DNA of 55,663 nt, from the NCBI GenBank assembly GCA_024276995.1, contig JAJRWB010000029.1:1-55663 (forward strand). The letters run 5' to 3'. Below the pieces are notes generated by a model. It did no database searches, was not told the origin of the DNA, and saw only the letters and a program-made list of their open reading frames with translations. Source of the stretch: Candidatus Eiseniibacteriota bacterium (GTDB taxonomy: Bacteria > Orphanbacterota > Orphanbacteria > Orphanbacterales > Orphanbacteraceae). Both the position numbers and the translations under genes were made by a program. Positions 31,407 through 39,679 of this stretch are shown in pieces (within the stretch, counting starts at the first letter, position 1; every line of letters starts with the position of its first letter).

Positions 31407-33803
31407 ATGGAATCATCGCTGAAGCGGCCCGACGCCGCCGCCCACCGCGTGGAAGACCGCCACGACGGAACGGTTACGTACGGGCATCGATCCGATTACT
31501 GGATCGCCCTCGCGGCGACACTCATTTCGGGAATCGTGTTTCACATGACCGCCGGTCGGGGCGCCCCTTTTTGGGACTGCGGCGAGTTCATCGCGTGTTC
31601 CTACATCCTCGGCATCCCCCACCCTCCGGGGGCGGCGCTCTTCGTGATGATGGGAAGGGTGGCCAGCCTCTTTCCCTTCGGGGATACGGCGTTCATTCTG
31701 AATCTCTTCTCCGCCTACTCGAGCGCCGTCGCCGTCGGCTTCTGCGCTCTCACCCTCACACGGGTGATCCGGAGGATCAACGGCCATGAACGCTCTTTCG
31801 ACGACCGCCTGATCGTGGCGGGCGGCGCGCTCATCGGTGCGCTGATGGTCGCTTTCGGTTCGACCTACTGGTTCAACGCGGTGGAGGCCGAGGTGTACGG
31901 CCTCACCATGCTCCTCGTATCGATCCTCATCTGGCTGAGCATGGTCTGGCTCGAAGTGGCCCGCACGCCCGAGGGGAACCGGATCCTCATCCTCCAGGTC
32001 TTCCTCCTCTTCCTGAGCGCGACGAACCATATGCAGGCGTTCCTGCCGATTATCCCGATATTCCTGCTCATCTTTCTCGTCGATCGGAGGCGACGCGTTT
32101 CCCCCCTCTTCTACATTGTCTTTTTCGTCCTCACGAGCGTGATCTACTCCCTCGACTTCTTTCTCATCGGCGTTCCGATCGCGTGCGTCCTTTTCTTCCT
32201 CGCCGCATTTCTCACCACGCAGAACCGACGGCTGAGGAACTACCTCAGCCTCGGCGGAATCTTCCTTCTCATGGCGATCCTCGGATACTCTCTCTACGGC
32301 TACGTGCCGATCCGCTCCGCCCATAACCCGGCGATCGACGAGAACAACCCGGAAAACTGGAAAAATTTCAGGATGTTTCTCGAGCGGAAGCAGTATTCCG
32401 AAAAGTCGATGTTCCAGCTCATGTTCACGCGAAAAGGGACGTGGGCGCACCAGTTCGGCACGTTCAAGAGAATCGGCTTTTGGGGTCACCTGATCGACCA
32501 ATGGGTTCCCCGTCCGAAACACGTCTATCTCGTGGTGCCCCTCATTTCGCTCTTCGCGCTCTGGGCGATGTGGAAGAAGGACAGCAACCTCTTCGTCTAC
32601 TACCTCGCATCGCTGCTCCTGTTTACGGTGGCGATGACGCTCTATCTCAATTTCTCCGACGGAACGAAGGGGGTGAAGCTCGAAGTTCGAAGCCGGGACT
32701 ATTTCTACACCCCCGGTTTCGTGCTGATCGGGTACATCTTCGGCGCGGGCGTCGGGGCGTTCCTCGGTTTCCTGAAGACGTCGATCCGTTCGGGCGGAAC
32801 TTTGCTGGCCCGTCTCGGTCTGGTCTTCCTCCTTCTCCTCCCTCCGGCGGCGGTGAAGGCGAACTGGTTCACCCATGACAGGTCCCGGTTCTGGATCGCC
32901 GAGGATCTCGCGTACAACATGCTCGGACCGCTCCGTGAGAACGCGATCCTCTTCACCGGGGGAGACAACGACACGTTTCCCCTCTGGTATATGCAGGAAG
33001 TACGTCATTTCAGGAAGGACGTACAGGTGATCAACCTCAGCCTCCTGAATACGGCATGGTATATCCTCCAGATCAAGCATCAGGATCCGAAGATCAACAT
33101 TTCGCTCTCCGACGACGAGATCCGGGGCTTACGAGGCTATTACAAGCCGGACGGCGGCGTGGTTACCATCAAGGACATCATGGTGCCGATCATCATCAAG
33201 GAAAACATCGACGACAAGCCGATCTATTTCGCCGTCACCGTACCCGCCTCCGACAGGCAGGTGGTGAAAGACAAGTGCCTCCAGGAGGGCCTCGTCGTGC
33301 GCATCGAAAGAGGCCTGGAAAAAGAATCCTTTGATATCAAGAAAATGGAGGCGAATTTCTCCGGCGGCGGCTACCGGTTCCGCGGTCTCGATGATCCGAC
33401 GGTTTATAAAGACAAGGACGCGATCCGGCTTCTCACGAATTACAACGCGTGCCTTTTCAACCTGGCGCAGCTCTTTCTCAGGAGCGGCGACAAGGAGAAG
33501 GCGAAGATCTACACCGACATGATCGAGAAGTTCCCGCACGACAACGAGGCGGGATACAGGATGCTCACCGCCCTGGCGGAACTGTCGGGCGACTGGGAAG
33601 CGGCGTTGAGGCATATCGACGGCGCCATCGCGAACGCGCCCGACGACACCCAGAACTATGTGAGACGCGCCGAGTACCTCCGCAGGCTCGGCCGGAGGGA
33701 CGAGGCGATCGCCACGATCGAGAACGCGCTCCGGGCGCGTCCGGACGACGCCACTCTGAAAAGAGCGCTGGCGAACTTCCCGGACGGGAAAAAGCCGGAG
33801 TAG
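31407..33803 (+). CDS. DUF2723 multi-pass membrane protein with C-terminal TPR domain
   Basis: 798 residues. The N-terminal DUF2723 signature is FWDCGEFIACSYILGIPHPPGAALFVMMGR (about 51-80), with a catalytic-looking Asp-Cys-Gly-Glu. About 10-12 membrane helices reach to near residue 480. The second part contains FTGGDNDTFPLWYMQEV, a luminal/periplasmic motif of the family. The last 130 residues are TPR-like (SGDKEKAKIYTDMIEKFP, LSGDWEAALRHIDGAI). DUF2723 is the bacterial counterpart of TMEM260, a protein O-mannosyltransferase, so a role as a GT-C enzyme on secreted proteins is likely. Confidence in the family is high and in the reaction moderate. Confidence 0.88.
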   Translation: MESSLKRPDAAAHRVEDRHDGTVTYGHRSDYWIALAATLISGIVFHMTAGRGAPFWDCGEFIACSYILGIPHPPGAALFVMMGRVASLFPFGDTAFILNLFSAYSSAVAVGFCALTLTRVIRRINGHERSFDDRLIVAGGALIGALMVAFGSTYWFNAVEAEVYGLTMLLVSILIWLSMVWLEVARTPEGNRILILQVFLLFLSATNHMQAFLPIIPIFLLIFLVDRRRRVSPLFYIVFFVLTSVIYSLDFFLIGVPIACVLFFLAAFLTTQNRRLRNYLSLGGIFLLMAILGYSLYGYVPIRSAHNPAIDENNPENWKNFRMFLERKQYSEKSMFQLMFTRKGTWAHQFGTFKRIGFWGHLIDQWVPRPKHVYLVVPLISLFALWAMWKKDSNLFVYYLASLLLFTVAMTLYLNFSDGTKGVKLEVRSRDYFYTPGFVLIGYIFGAGVGAFLGFLKTSIRSGGTLLARLGLVFLLLLPPAAVKANWFTHDRSRFWIAEDLAYNMLGPLRENAILFTGGDNDTFPLWYMQEVRHFRKDVQVINLSLLNTAWYILQIKHQDPKINISLSDDEIRGLRGYYKPDGGVVTIKDIMVPIIIKENIDDKPIYFAVTVPASDRQVVKDKCLQEGLVVRIERGLEKESFDIKKMEANFSGGGYRFRGLDDPTVYKDKDAIRLLTNYNACLFNLAQLFLRSGDKEKAKIYTDMIEKFPHDNEAGYRMLTALAELSGDWEAALRHIDGAIANAPDDTQNYVRRAEYLRRLGRRDEAIATIENALRARPDDATLKRALANFPDGKKPE

Positions 33804-33891
33804 AGCCGCCGGGGCGCGGTGGGCCGCCGATGCGGGCCGCATGGGAAAACCGGCCGACCGCCGCGTGTCCGGCAGGGGGAGAGACGCCTCC

Positions 33892-34737
33892 GTGGCCCAT
33901 ATATACGGCATGATCGCCGCGAAACCGACCCGTGTCGACTGCGCCCTCGTGCGCGCCCAGGAGGCGCTGATCCGGAGCGGTTTCACCCGCTCCCGGAATG
34001 TGCCGAGGCCGACCGGCTGGGGGGCGTGCCTCTTTCTCGAAGAGGGAATTCGGGCCTCCCGTTCGCCGGTCCATAATCCGTACGACAAGGTGGTGGACAG
34101 GTCGCTCCTTGGCACGGAGGCCGATGGCGCCATCGCGCACGTGCGCCACGGTACCGCGGGAAAGCCCGATCGGAGAAACACACATCCCTTCGTGCATGGA
34201 ACGTGGGCATTCGCCCACCACGGCGCGGTGGAGAACTTCCAGACGATCCGCAGGGAACTCACCGGCGAGATGACGCCGGAACTCCGCCGAGCGGTAAAGG
34301 GAACGACCGACTCGGAACACATTTTCTACCTGTTCCTTTCTTACCTTAAACGATCAGCGGGATCGATCGCCGGCGATGCCCCGATCAACCGGATCCGCGA
34401 CGCCTTCGAGAAGACCGTTGTCCGACTCAACGAGTGGTCGGAGAGAACCGGCTCGAAAGTATGCTCTTCTCTTGTCATGGTGGCGTGCAACCGGCAGGTC
34501 CTTCTCGCCTGCCGCCAGCGCGGACCACTCCATATCCTCGAAAGAGAGACCCCCCGCCATTGCCCCGTGTGCGGAACGTCGCACGTCTCCCCGGGGGAGG
34601 AGGACTCGCCCTGCCGTTCGGTGATCGTCGCGTCGGAGCCGTTCACGGGGGAGGAATGGGGAGAAGTTCCGGACGGCAATTTACTCTTGATCGATCCCGA
34701 TCTTTCGGTATCGTGTACGCCGATCCGCATCGAGTAG
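33892..34737 (+). CDS. Class II glutamine amidotransferase-like protein without the nucleophile Cys
   Basis: 281 residues. The GTG at 33892 is chosen because the family normally starts Met-Cys-x-(L/I)-(F/Y)-Gly-Met-Ile-Ala and this frame reads Val/Met-Ala-His-Ile-Tyr-Gly-Met-Ile-Ala there, with AGGGGGAGA upstream. The longer frame (ATG 33841) also lacks Cys at that spot. Conserved parts are AHVRHGTAG (Arg kept), NTHPF, and TTDSEHIF (Asp kept). The oxyanion motif His-Asn-Gly reads His-His-Gly. The C-terminal ASEPFTGEEWGEVPDGNLL is family-like, and a CPVC...C cluster precedes it. Two catalytic substitutions suggest a non-hydrolytic homologue. It lies close downstream of the DUF2723 gene. Confidence 0.8.
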   Translation: MAHIYGMIAAKPTRVDCALVRAQEALIRSGFTRSRNVPRPTGWGACLFLEEGIRASRSPVHNPYDKVVDRSLLGTEADGAIAHVRHGTAGKPDRRNTHPFVHGTWAFAHHGAVENFQTIRRELTGEMTPELRRAVKGTTDSEHIFYLFLSYLKRSAGSIAGDAPINRIRDAFEKTVVRLNEWSERTGSKVCSSLVMVACNRQVLLACRQRGPLHILERETPRHCPVCGTSHVSPGEEDSPCRSVIVASEPFTGEEWGEVPDGNLLLIDPDLSVSCTPIRIE

Positions 34738-34780
34738 ACCGGCGGCATTGGGGGCCTTTCGCTTCACAGGAGAATCGACA

Positions 34781-35323
34781 ATGAATTCCAGACTCGTCAC
34801 GATCCCCGCCTTCCTTCTGGCCCTGACCGCCGGCGCCGCTTTCGCCGGAATCGGTTTCGACGGATGGGCTCCCCGGGCGGGCGCGCGTTTCGGCGATCCG
34901 AACCAGTTTGTCGTGGGCGGTCACGTGAACCTCGGCGAGATTGCGCCGGGACTCAGGCTGCAGCCGATGGTCGACGTCGGCTTCGGCGACAACCTGACGC
35001 TCGTCACCATCAATTCGGACGCCCTCTACTTTCCCGCCGGCGCCGAGCTGGGAGACGGCATGAGAACGTATATCGGAGCCGGTCTCGCCGTGGTCTACAC
35101 AAAACTCAGCCTCGACGACACCGGGTGCGATCTCCTGCTCGAGCCGTTCCGGTCGGCGTGCGAGGATGCATTCGACACGAGCAGCACCGACGTCGGGCTC
35201 AACCTGATCGGCGGCCTCGAGAAGACGCTGAGCGGAGGCAACACGCTGATCGGGGAGTTTCGCATCACCATCGAAGATGCCACCTTCTTCCAGATCACCG
35301 CGGGGTATGGCTTCGGGAGATGA
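34781..35323 (+). CDS. Small outer-membrane beta-barrel-like protein
   Basis: 180 residues from the ATG at 34781 (CAGGAG 9 nt upstream). A signal peptide is cleaved after Ala-Phe-Ala near residue 20. The mature part is about 160 residues of alternating Gly-rich amphipathic strands (RAGARFGDP, VGGHVNLGEI, MRTYIGAGLAVVYT, LIGEFRITIEDATFFQITAGYGFGR). It ends close to an aromatic residue, as 8-stranded OmpA/OmpW-type barrels do. One Cys pair (Cys-Asp and Ala-Cys-Glu) lies in a long loop. The specific role is unknown. Confidence 0.75.
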   Translation: MNSRLVTIPAFLLALTAGAAFAGIGFDGWAPRAGARFGDPNQFVVGGHVNLGEIAPGLRLQPMVDVGFGDNLTLVTINSDALYFPAGAELGDGMRTYIGAGLAVVYTKLSLDDTGCDLLLEPFRSACEDAFDTSSTDVGLNLIGGLEKTLSGGNTLIGEFRITIEDATFFQITAGYGFGR

Positions 35324-35341
35324 TCTCCCCGCCGGTGGGGA

Positions 35342-35371
35342 TTGACCTTACGCTCCCGACGATGCGATGAT
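35342..35371 (+). promoter_or_regulatory. Possible promoter of the zinc-finger/sulfatase pair
   Basis: -35 TTGACC (35342-35347), 18-nt spacer, weak -10 GATGAT (35366-35371), 58 bp before the zinc-finger gene. Confidence 0.35.
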
Positions 35372-35428
35372 CCGATCGATACGGAGACGCTTTCGCGCGG
35401 AATGGTCCCTTGTTCGCCTTAAGGAAGG

Positions 35429-35662
35429 GTGGTGTTCGGATTGAAAGAATGTGAATGGTGCGGTATCGATTTTCGCGGCCCCTTCAAGGAGATGGAGGAG
35501 CACGTTTTTTGCAGCGACGCCTGCATGGACGAGTGGCGGCGCGATGTTTACGGAGATGACGAAGTGGAGAATCCCACGGAGGGGGAAAACGATTCCGCCG
35601 GGGAGACCGCCCCGGACGCCGGCCCCGAGGAGAAGGAGCCGGCTGCGGGTGGAGAAGGGTAG
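35429..35662 (+). CDS. Zinc-finger mini-protein (MYM/TRASH-like)
   Basis: 77 residues. It starts at GTG (35429 or the next codon, 35432) behind AAGGAAGG. The Cys pattern is C8-x2-C11-x16-C28-x3-C32 within CEWCGIDF and FCSDACMDEW, the treble-clef / MYM-TRASH style used in zinc-binding mini-proteins that recognise partners. The C-terminal half is acidic (Glu/Asp/Pro/Gly) and looks disordered. The gene overlaps the following sulfatase-fold gene by 14 bases, so the two products are made together. The role is unknown; metal sensing or an adaptor function is possible. Confidence 0.7.
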   Translation: MVFGLKECEWCGIDFRGPFKEMEEHVFCSDACMDEWRRDVYGDDEVENPTEGENDSAGETAPDAGPEEKEPAAGGEG

Positions 35663-37073
35663 CGCCCCCTCCCGAAGGATATCACCGGGGAAAGCGTTCC
35701 CCACGGCGGCTCTTTTCGCGGTGCTGCTGATCGTGTCGTGCGGTCCACGAGGAAAGCCGCGGCCGAACGTGGTGCTCATCACCGTCGAATCGGTGCGCGC
35801 CGACCATGTCGGTTGCTACGGTTTCTCACAGCCCACGACTCCCCACCTCGACGATCTCGCCCGGGAAGGGACGGTTTTCGAAAACGCCCACGCCGTGACG
35901 AGCTGGACGCTCAGTTCCCACGCCACGCTCTTCACCGGCCTGTACCCTTCGGCGCATCAAGTGCAGCGGCCGAGGGACCGGCTCGGCGATTCGTACACCA
36001 CGCTGGCGGAAGTCCTCCGGGAGGACGGCTACCAGACCGCCGGTTTCGTGAGCGGACCGTTCCTACGAAAACCGCACAACCTCGACCAGGGATTCGAGAT
36101 CTACGACGATTCCCCCTCCTCCGAAACGCAGGAGACGGCCCACGGCGATATTACGAATCCCGCGATAGAACAGCTGCTGAGTCGCTTCCTCACCGACGGA
36201 AGGGACAAGGCGAGACCGTTCTTCCTTTTCGCCTACCTGTGGGATCCCCATTACGACTACCTTCCGCCCGCGCCGTACGACACGCTCTTCACTCCCGGCG
36301 ACGCCGAGCCGTTCGACGTGACGCGGTTCGAGCAGAACGGCCTGATCCGTCCCGGCATGACGCCGGGGGCGCTCGATTATCTCGTGTCGCAGTACGACGG
36401 CGAGATCCGCTGCACCGACGACCTCCTCGGGCGTCTCTTCGATCTCCTGCGCGGGGAAGGACTCTGGGAGAATACCCTTGTCATCGTCACCGCCGATCAC
36501 GGCGAGGAATTCTTCGACCACGGCGAAAAGGGCCATAAGAACAATCTTTACACCGAATCGGTTCATGTACCGCTGGTGATCAAGTGGCCCGGCGATATCC
36601 CTCCCCGCCGCGACGGAAGACTCGCGGGGCTGATCGACCTCTACCCGACGGTGGCCGAGGCGGCCGGCATCCCTCTCTCCTCGGACATCCAGGGGAAAAG
36701 CCTCCTCGGCCCGCCGCGCGGCCCCGATGACCCTCTCTTTTTCGAGCTGATCACCACGTTCTACGGGATTTCGTCTCCCGGCGGTCCGAGCTTCCGGAGC
36801 GAGAAGTTCTGGGCGGTCCTCGAGGGAAGATACAAGATGATCAGCACGCCTGCGAAGCGGGCGAACCTCCTTTTCGACGTGAAGGATGATCCCGGAGAGA
36901 AGAACGACATCGGCGCCGACCGCGAGGAGGTCCTCGAAAAGATGCTCGGTCTCCTCACTCCCTGGCAGTCGAAGATGCAAAGGGGGGCGAAGAAGCACGG
37001 GCCGCCGGAAAACGCGTTCCTCTCCGAGTCACAGCTCGATCGGCTGAAAGCGCTCGGCTACCTGGGGGATTGA
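35649..37073 (+). CDS. Sulfatase-fold (alkaline phosphatase superfamily) lipoprotein
   Basis: 474 residues from a GTG at 35649, behind AAGGAG and overlapping the zinc-finger gene; the frame extends upstream but only inside that gene. A lipoprotein signal ends at Cys31 (Ile-Val-Ser-Cys). The sulfatase N-motif is present as VLITVESVRADHVGCYG (Glu where Asp is usual). The nucleophile region reads Trp-Thr-Leu-Ser-Ser-His-Ala-Thr-Leu-Phe-Thr-Gly, with Thr where true sulfatases have Cys/Ser in C/S-x-P-x-R. Metal site ADHGEEFFDHGEKGH is kept. This points to a phospho- or phosphoglycerol-type transferase/hydrolase rather than a formylglycine sulfatase. The protein ends LKALGYLGD. Confidence 0.82.
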   Translation: MEKGSAPSRRISPGKAFPTAALFAVLLIVSCGPRGKPRPNVVLITVESVRADHVGCYGFSQPTTPHLDDLAREGTVFENAHAVTSWTLSSHATLFTGLYPSAHQVQRPRDRLGDSYTTLAEVLREDGYQTAGFVSGPFLRKPHNLDQGFEIYDDSPSSETQETAHGDITNPAIEQLLSRFLTDGRDKARPFFLFAYLWDPHYDYLPPAPYDTLFTPGDAEPFDVTRFEQNGLIRPGMTPGALDYLVSQYDGEIRCTDDLLGRLFDLLRGEGLWENTLVIVTADHGEEFFDHGEKGHKNNLYTESVHVPLVIKWPGDIPPRRDGRLAGLIDLYPTVAEAAGIPLSSDIQGKSLLGPPRGPDDPLFFELITTFYGISSPGGPSFRSEKFWAVLEGRYKMISTPAKRANLLFDVKDDPGEKNDIGADREEVLEKMLGLLTPWQSKMQRGAKKHGPPENAFLSESQLDRLKALGYLGD

Positions 37074-37085
37074 CGGCGCGCAGGC

Positions 37086-37865
37086 TCAAGAACCGATCCG
37101 GAAGGCCACTTTCTCGTCCGTCCCGGCGGACGCGGTGAAGATCAGCGAGACGATCTCGTCGACTCCCACGTACGTCCGACCCACCCGGGCGGGATAGAAC
37201 TCCCAGTCTCGAACCGCCTGGACCGCCAGGCTGTCGAGATCGTCCTGCACCGATCGGATCACCGTGGCGCGGATCATGTTGCCCGCCCTCCCGACGCGCA
37301 CTTTCAGCTTTACCGTCCCTTCGATGTCGCCGGCAACGAGCGTATCGGGATACGGGGGAAGGGCGAAACGCACCGGGTAGGCGAGATCGTCCGGGTCGAA
37401 ATAGGGCCGCTCACCGCTCCCCAGTTCCTGCCGGCACCCCCATCCTTCCCAGTGATACGTCGAGTCCGCACCGGCGTCCTCCTCCCTCGTGAAGCCGATA
37501 TACAGATCGGCGCTATTTCTCGCCCGGAAGGAGACGTCCCGGCTCCCCTCACCCGAAACCTCGAAGAAGACCGAGTCGGCGCCGATGTCGAGGTAGCTCA
37601 CCTTCCAGTCGATGCCGGCGAACAAGTACCGGTCCGGCTTCGCCGAGAGCACCTGCTCGAACAGATGAGACTCCCCCTCCGGTTCGACGGAAAGACGAAA
37701 ACGGAGCAGATCACCATCGGGGAGATCGACTTCACCGAAGATCCACTGCACCTCGGGGGGGATCTTCTCATCCGGCAGGACGGCATCACCGCACCCCGCC
37801 GACACTCCCTCCATCGCCGCGAGGGTGACGGAAAATGCGAAACCGGTTTTCCACGTATGATTCAT
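37086..37865 (-). CDS. Secreted protein with C-terminal TonB-like domain
   Basis: 259 residues from the ATG at 37865 (GGAGGA upstream). An N-terminal signal includes Ser-Ala-Gly-Cys near 22-25, a fair lipobox, so it may be a lipoprotein. The middle is beta-rich and unassigned. The last 85 residues form a TonB C-terminal fold (IEGTVKLKVRVGRAGNM, ATVIRSVQDDLDSLAVQAVRDWEFYPA). There is no TonB-like N-terminal helix plus Pro-rich stalk, so it is probably not an energy transducer; such domains also occur in stand-alone periplasmic proteins. It is convergent with the sulfatase-fold gene, 12 bp away, and has its own promoter. Confidence 0.8.
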   Translation of the reverse strand: MNHTWKTGFAFSVTLAAMEGVSAGCGDAVLPDEKIPPEVQWIFGEVDLPDGDLLRFRLSVEPEGESHLFEQVLSAKPDRYLFAGIDWKVSYLDIGADSVFFEVSGEGSRDVSFRARNSADLYIGFTREEDAGADSTYHWEGWGCRQELGSGERPYFDPDDLAYPVRFALPPYPDTLVAGDIEGTVKLKVRVGRAGNMIRATVIRSVQDDLDSLAVQAVRDWEFYPARVGRTYVGVDEIVSLIFTASAGTDEKVAFRIGS

Positions 37866-37887
37866 GCGGGAAGATTCCTCCGTTCCC

Positions 37888-37916
37888 ACTCTACCCCGGC
37901 AGGAGAGGATCGACAA
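37888..37916 (-). promoter_or_regulatory. Promoter of the TonB-domain protein gene
   Basis: Minus strand: -35 TTGTCG (37916-37911), 17-nt spacer, -10 TAGAGT (37893-37888), 23 nt before the ATG. Confidence 0.55.
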
Positions 37917-37946
37917 GAACCTCCCGGGAAGAAGAGTAACGGAAAC

Positions 37947-37972
37947 GCCGGCCGGGAATCATCCCGGCCGGC
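37947..37972 (-). terminator. Terminator hairpin of the sigma factor gene
   Basis: Perfect 10-bp stem GCCGGCCGGG / CCCGGCCGGC with a 6-nt loop, 34 bases after the sigma-gene stop. The minus-strand tail is GTTTCC, so only a short T-tract follows. Confidence 0.7.
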
Positions 37973-38006
37973 TGGGATCGATCGGAATCGGGAAAGCCGG
38001 CACCCT

Positions 38007-38867
38007 TCAGGAGACGTGGGCCCTCAGCGAGTCCCCTCTCGTTCCGTTGGCGAGCTTCTCGAGGGCTTTCTTCTTGATCTGTCGAATTCTCTCACGGGAG
38101 AGATTGAGCTTGCCGCCGATCTCCTGGAGATTATACGGCCGGTCCGAACCGATGCCGAAGTAGAGCTTCACCACGCGGGCCTCCCTCTCCTCGAGAGAAT
38201 CGATCACCTCGTGTACGCTGTCCCTCATCTTCGATTCGATCAGGTCGGCGTCGGGAAGGCTCGATTTCTCATCGGCCACGAAATCACGCAACGAGTTCTC
38301 GCCGTCGAAGTCTTCCGGACCGTCAAGGGAGAGGATGCGGTTTCCCATTCCCATCAGGTTGTACACGTCCCAATCCTTCAGATTCATCACCTCGGCGAGT
38401 TCGGCGACGGTCGGTTCCTGGTGGAACGTCTTCCAATACTCGTTGATGTAGCGGGACATCTTCCTGAGGAGGATCTCCTTGTTCATCGGGAGGCGGATGG
38501 TGTGCGAATTCTCGATCACCGCCTGCTGCATCCGCTGCTTGATCCACCAAACGGCGTACGTGGTTAACTTGAAGTTCCGCGTCTCGTCAAACTTCTTCAC
38601 CGCCTTGATCAGGCCGATGTTCCCCTCGTTCACGAGATCGGACAGGGGAAGCCCCCGGTTCATGTACTTCTTGGCCACGTAGACGACGAACCGGAGATGG
38701 GTCTTCACAAGGGCGTGCATCGCCTCGAGATCGCCCTCGCGGGCACGCTTGGCGAGGTCCCCCTTCTCTTCCTCCGGAATGATGGGGAGACTCTGAATGT
38801 CCCTCAGGTAGACGGTCATCGCCTTGTCTTCCTGGGAATAGCCGCTTTTGCCGTAATTCATTCTCAC
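38007..38867 (-). CDS. Primary-type sigma-70 factor (RpoD/SigA-like, short)
   Basis: 286 residues. The start is GTG at 38867 (GGAGATAG upstream); ATG two codons later is possible. Region 1.2 begins YLRDIQSLPIIPEEE. Region 2 holds DLVNEGNIGLIKAVKKFDETRNFKLTTYAVWWIKQ, with the -10 recognition helix intact. Region 3 follows (RLPMNKEILLRKM), then region 4 with EREARVVKLYFGI and the -35 helix NLQEIGGKLNLSRERIRQIKKKALEKL. Region 1.1 is absent. Short primary sigma factors of about 285-290 residues are typical of the Bacteroidota/Chlorobi side of the FCB group. It matches the TTGACN/TANNNT promoters seen throughout. Confidence 0.93.
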   Translation of the reverse strand: MRMNYGKSGYSQEDKAMTVYLRDIQSLPIIPEEEKGDLAKRAREGDLEAMHALVKTHLRFVVYVAKKYMNRGLPLSDLVNEGNIGLIKAVKKFDETRNFKLTTYAVWWIKQRMQQAVIENSHTIRLPMNKEILLRKMSRYINEYWKTFHQEPTVAELAEVMNLKDWDVYNLMGMGNRILSLDGPEDFDGENSLRDFVADEKSSLPDADLIESKMRDSVHEVIDSLEEREARVVKLYFGIGSDRPYNLQEIGGKLNLSRERIRQIKKKALEKLANGTRGDSLRAHVS

Positions 38868-38965
38868 AATTCTATCTCCAGTTCGAGCTTCGCTCTCTCC
38901 GGGGAACGCCGTCCGGCCCTCCCCTTTCGCTTCTTCCTAACTTGACCTACGCGTATCCATTTGGG

Positions 38966-39526
38966 TTATTCACCCGCCATGCCGGCCGAAGGATCCCGTG
39001 CTTTCTTCGCCTCTCTCCTGAGCGCTTCGCCGGCGAGTCGCGCGGCGCCGTGCGACCGGTTCGCCAGCAGTCCACCGATGAGGTCGTAATCGCTCCCACC
39101 CCGCTCCCGCGTGCATTCGAGACAAACCTCCTTGCTTCCCGTGGAGAGACGGCATCTCGGACAGACATCGAGATGGTCGATCGAACAGACGAGTTCCCCC
39201 TCGAGCCTTCGCAGCGACGCGATCGCGTCCCGAACGTCACCCAACTTTTCCTGGTAGAACCCGCGGATCCGGCACATCACTTCCGATCCGGAATCGCACT
39301 CCTCGATCCTGGCGACAAGACGCCGGATATCGGTGAGCGACATCCCGAGTTCCTGAAGGTCGGAGATCCACGACAGCCGCTTCAACGTGTCGACATCGAA
39401 GAGCCTGTACCCGGAATCGCTCCGCTCGGCGCACGATATCAATCCCATCTCCTCGTAGAGATGGATCGCCCGGACGGTTTTCCCCGATTCCTTCGCAATT
39501 TCTCCCACTTTGAACAGAGTTCCCAA
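38966..39526 (-). CDS. MerR-family regulator with Cys-rich C-terminus
   Basis: 186 residues from a TTG at 39526 (GAGGAG 8 nt upstream). The N-terminal winged helix has KVGEIAKESGKTVRAIHLYEEMGLI and the wing DSGYRLFDVDTLKRL. A dimerisation coiled coil follows (about 80-125). The C-terminal part has CPRCRLS and VCLEC, a four-Cys cluster after Cys-Ser-Ile-Asp-His. This resembles a zinc or other metal/redox site. A palindrome at its own transcription start suggests autoregulation. No obvious effector gene is divergent from it; the ligand is unknown. Confidence 0.88.
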   Translation of the reverse strand: MGTLFKVGEIAKESGKTVRAIHLYEEMGLISCAERSDSGYRLFDVDTLKRLSWISDLQELGMSLTDIRRLVARIEECDSGSEVMCRIRGFYQEKLGDVRDAIASLRRLEGELVCSIDHLDVCPRCRLSTGSKEVCLECTRERGGSDYDLIGGLLANRSHGAARLAGEALRREAKKARDPSAGMAGE

Positions 39527-39543
39527 GCCGATTTCTCCTCAAA

Positions 39544-39563
39544 CCCTTACCCTTGCGTAAAGG
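39544..39563. promoter_or_regulatory. Operator-like palindrome at the merR transcription start
   Basis: CCCTTAC, 6-nt centre, GTAAAGG: half-sites match GTAA(A/G)GG on both strands. It covers about +4 to +23 of the predicted merR transcript. The size suits a MerR dimer, and this position would repress rather than activate. Confidence 0.55.
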
Positions 39564-39573
39564 TTATACACGC

Positions 39574-39602
39574 AGTCTACCATGAGGTTCCCGGGACGTC
39601 AA
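39574..39602 (-). promoter_or_regulatory. Promoter of merR
   Basis: Minus strand: -35 TTGACG (39602-39597), 17-nt spacer, -10 TAGACT (39579-39574). The predicted start is near 39567. Confidence 0.65.
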
Positions 39603-39679
39603 GGCTTCCTCGTACCTATGGGTTGCTGATTAACTGGTTCTATTACAGCGAATTACAGAAAAACAGGCCGATCGGGGCG

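Noticed and set aside
31413-33080. 555-codon minus-strand frame opposite the DUF2723 gene
   Set aside because: Extremely Glu/Asp/Arg-rich low-complexity shadow with no start signal.
38942-38970. Plus-strand TTGACC-17-GTTATT promoter-like pair between rpoD-like and merR genes
   Set aside because: It would fire antisense into merR, the -10 is poor and no gene follows.
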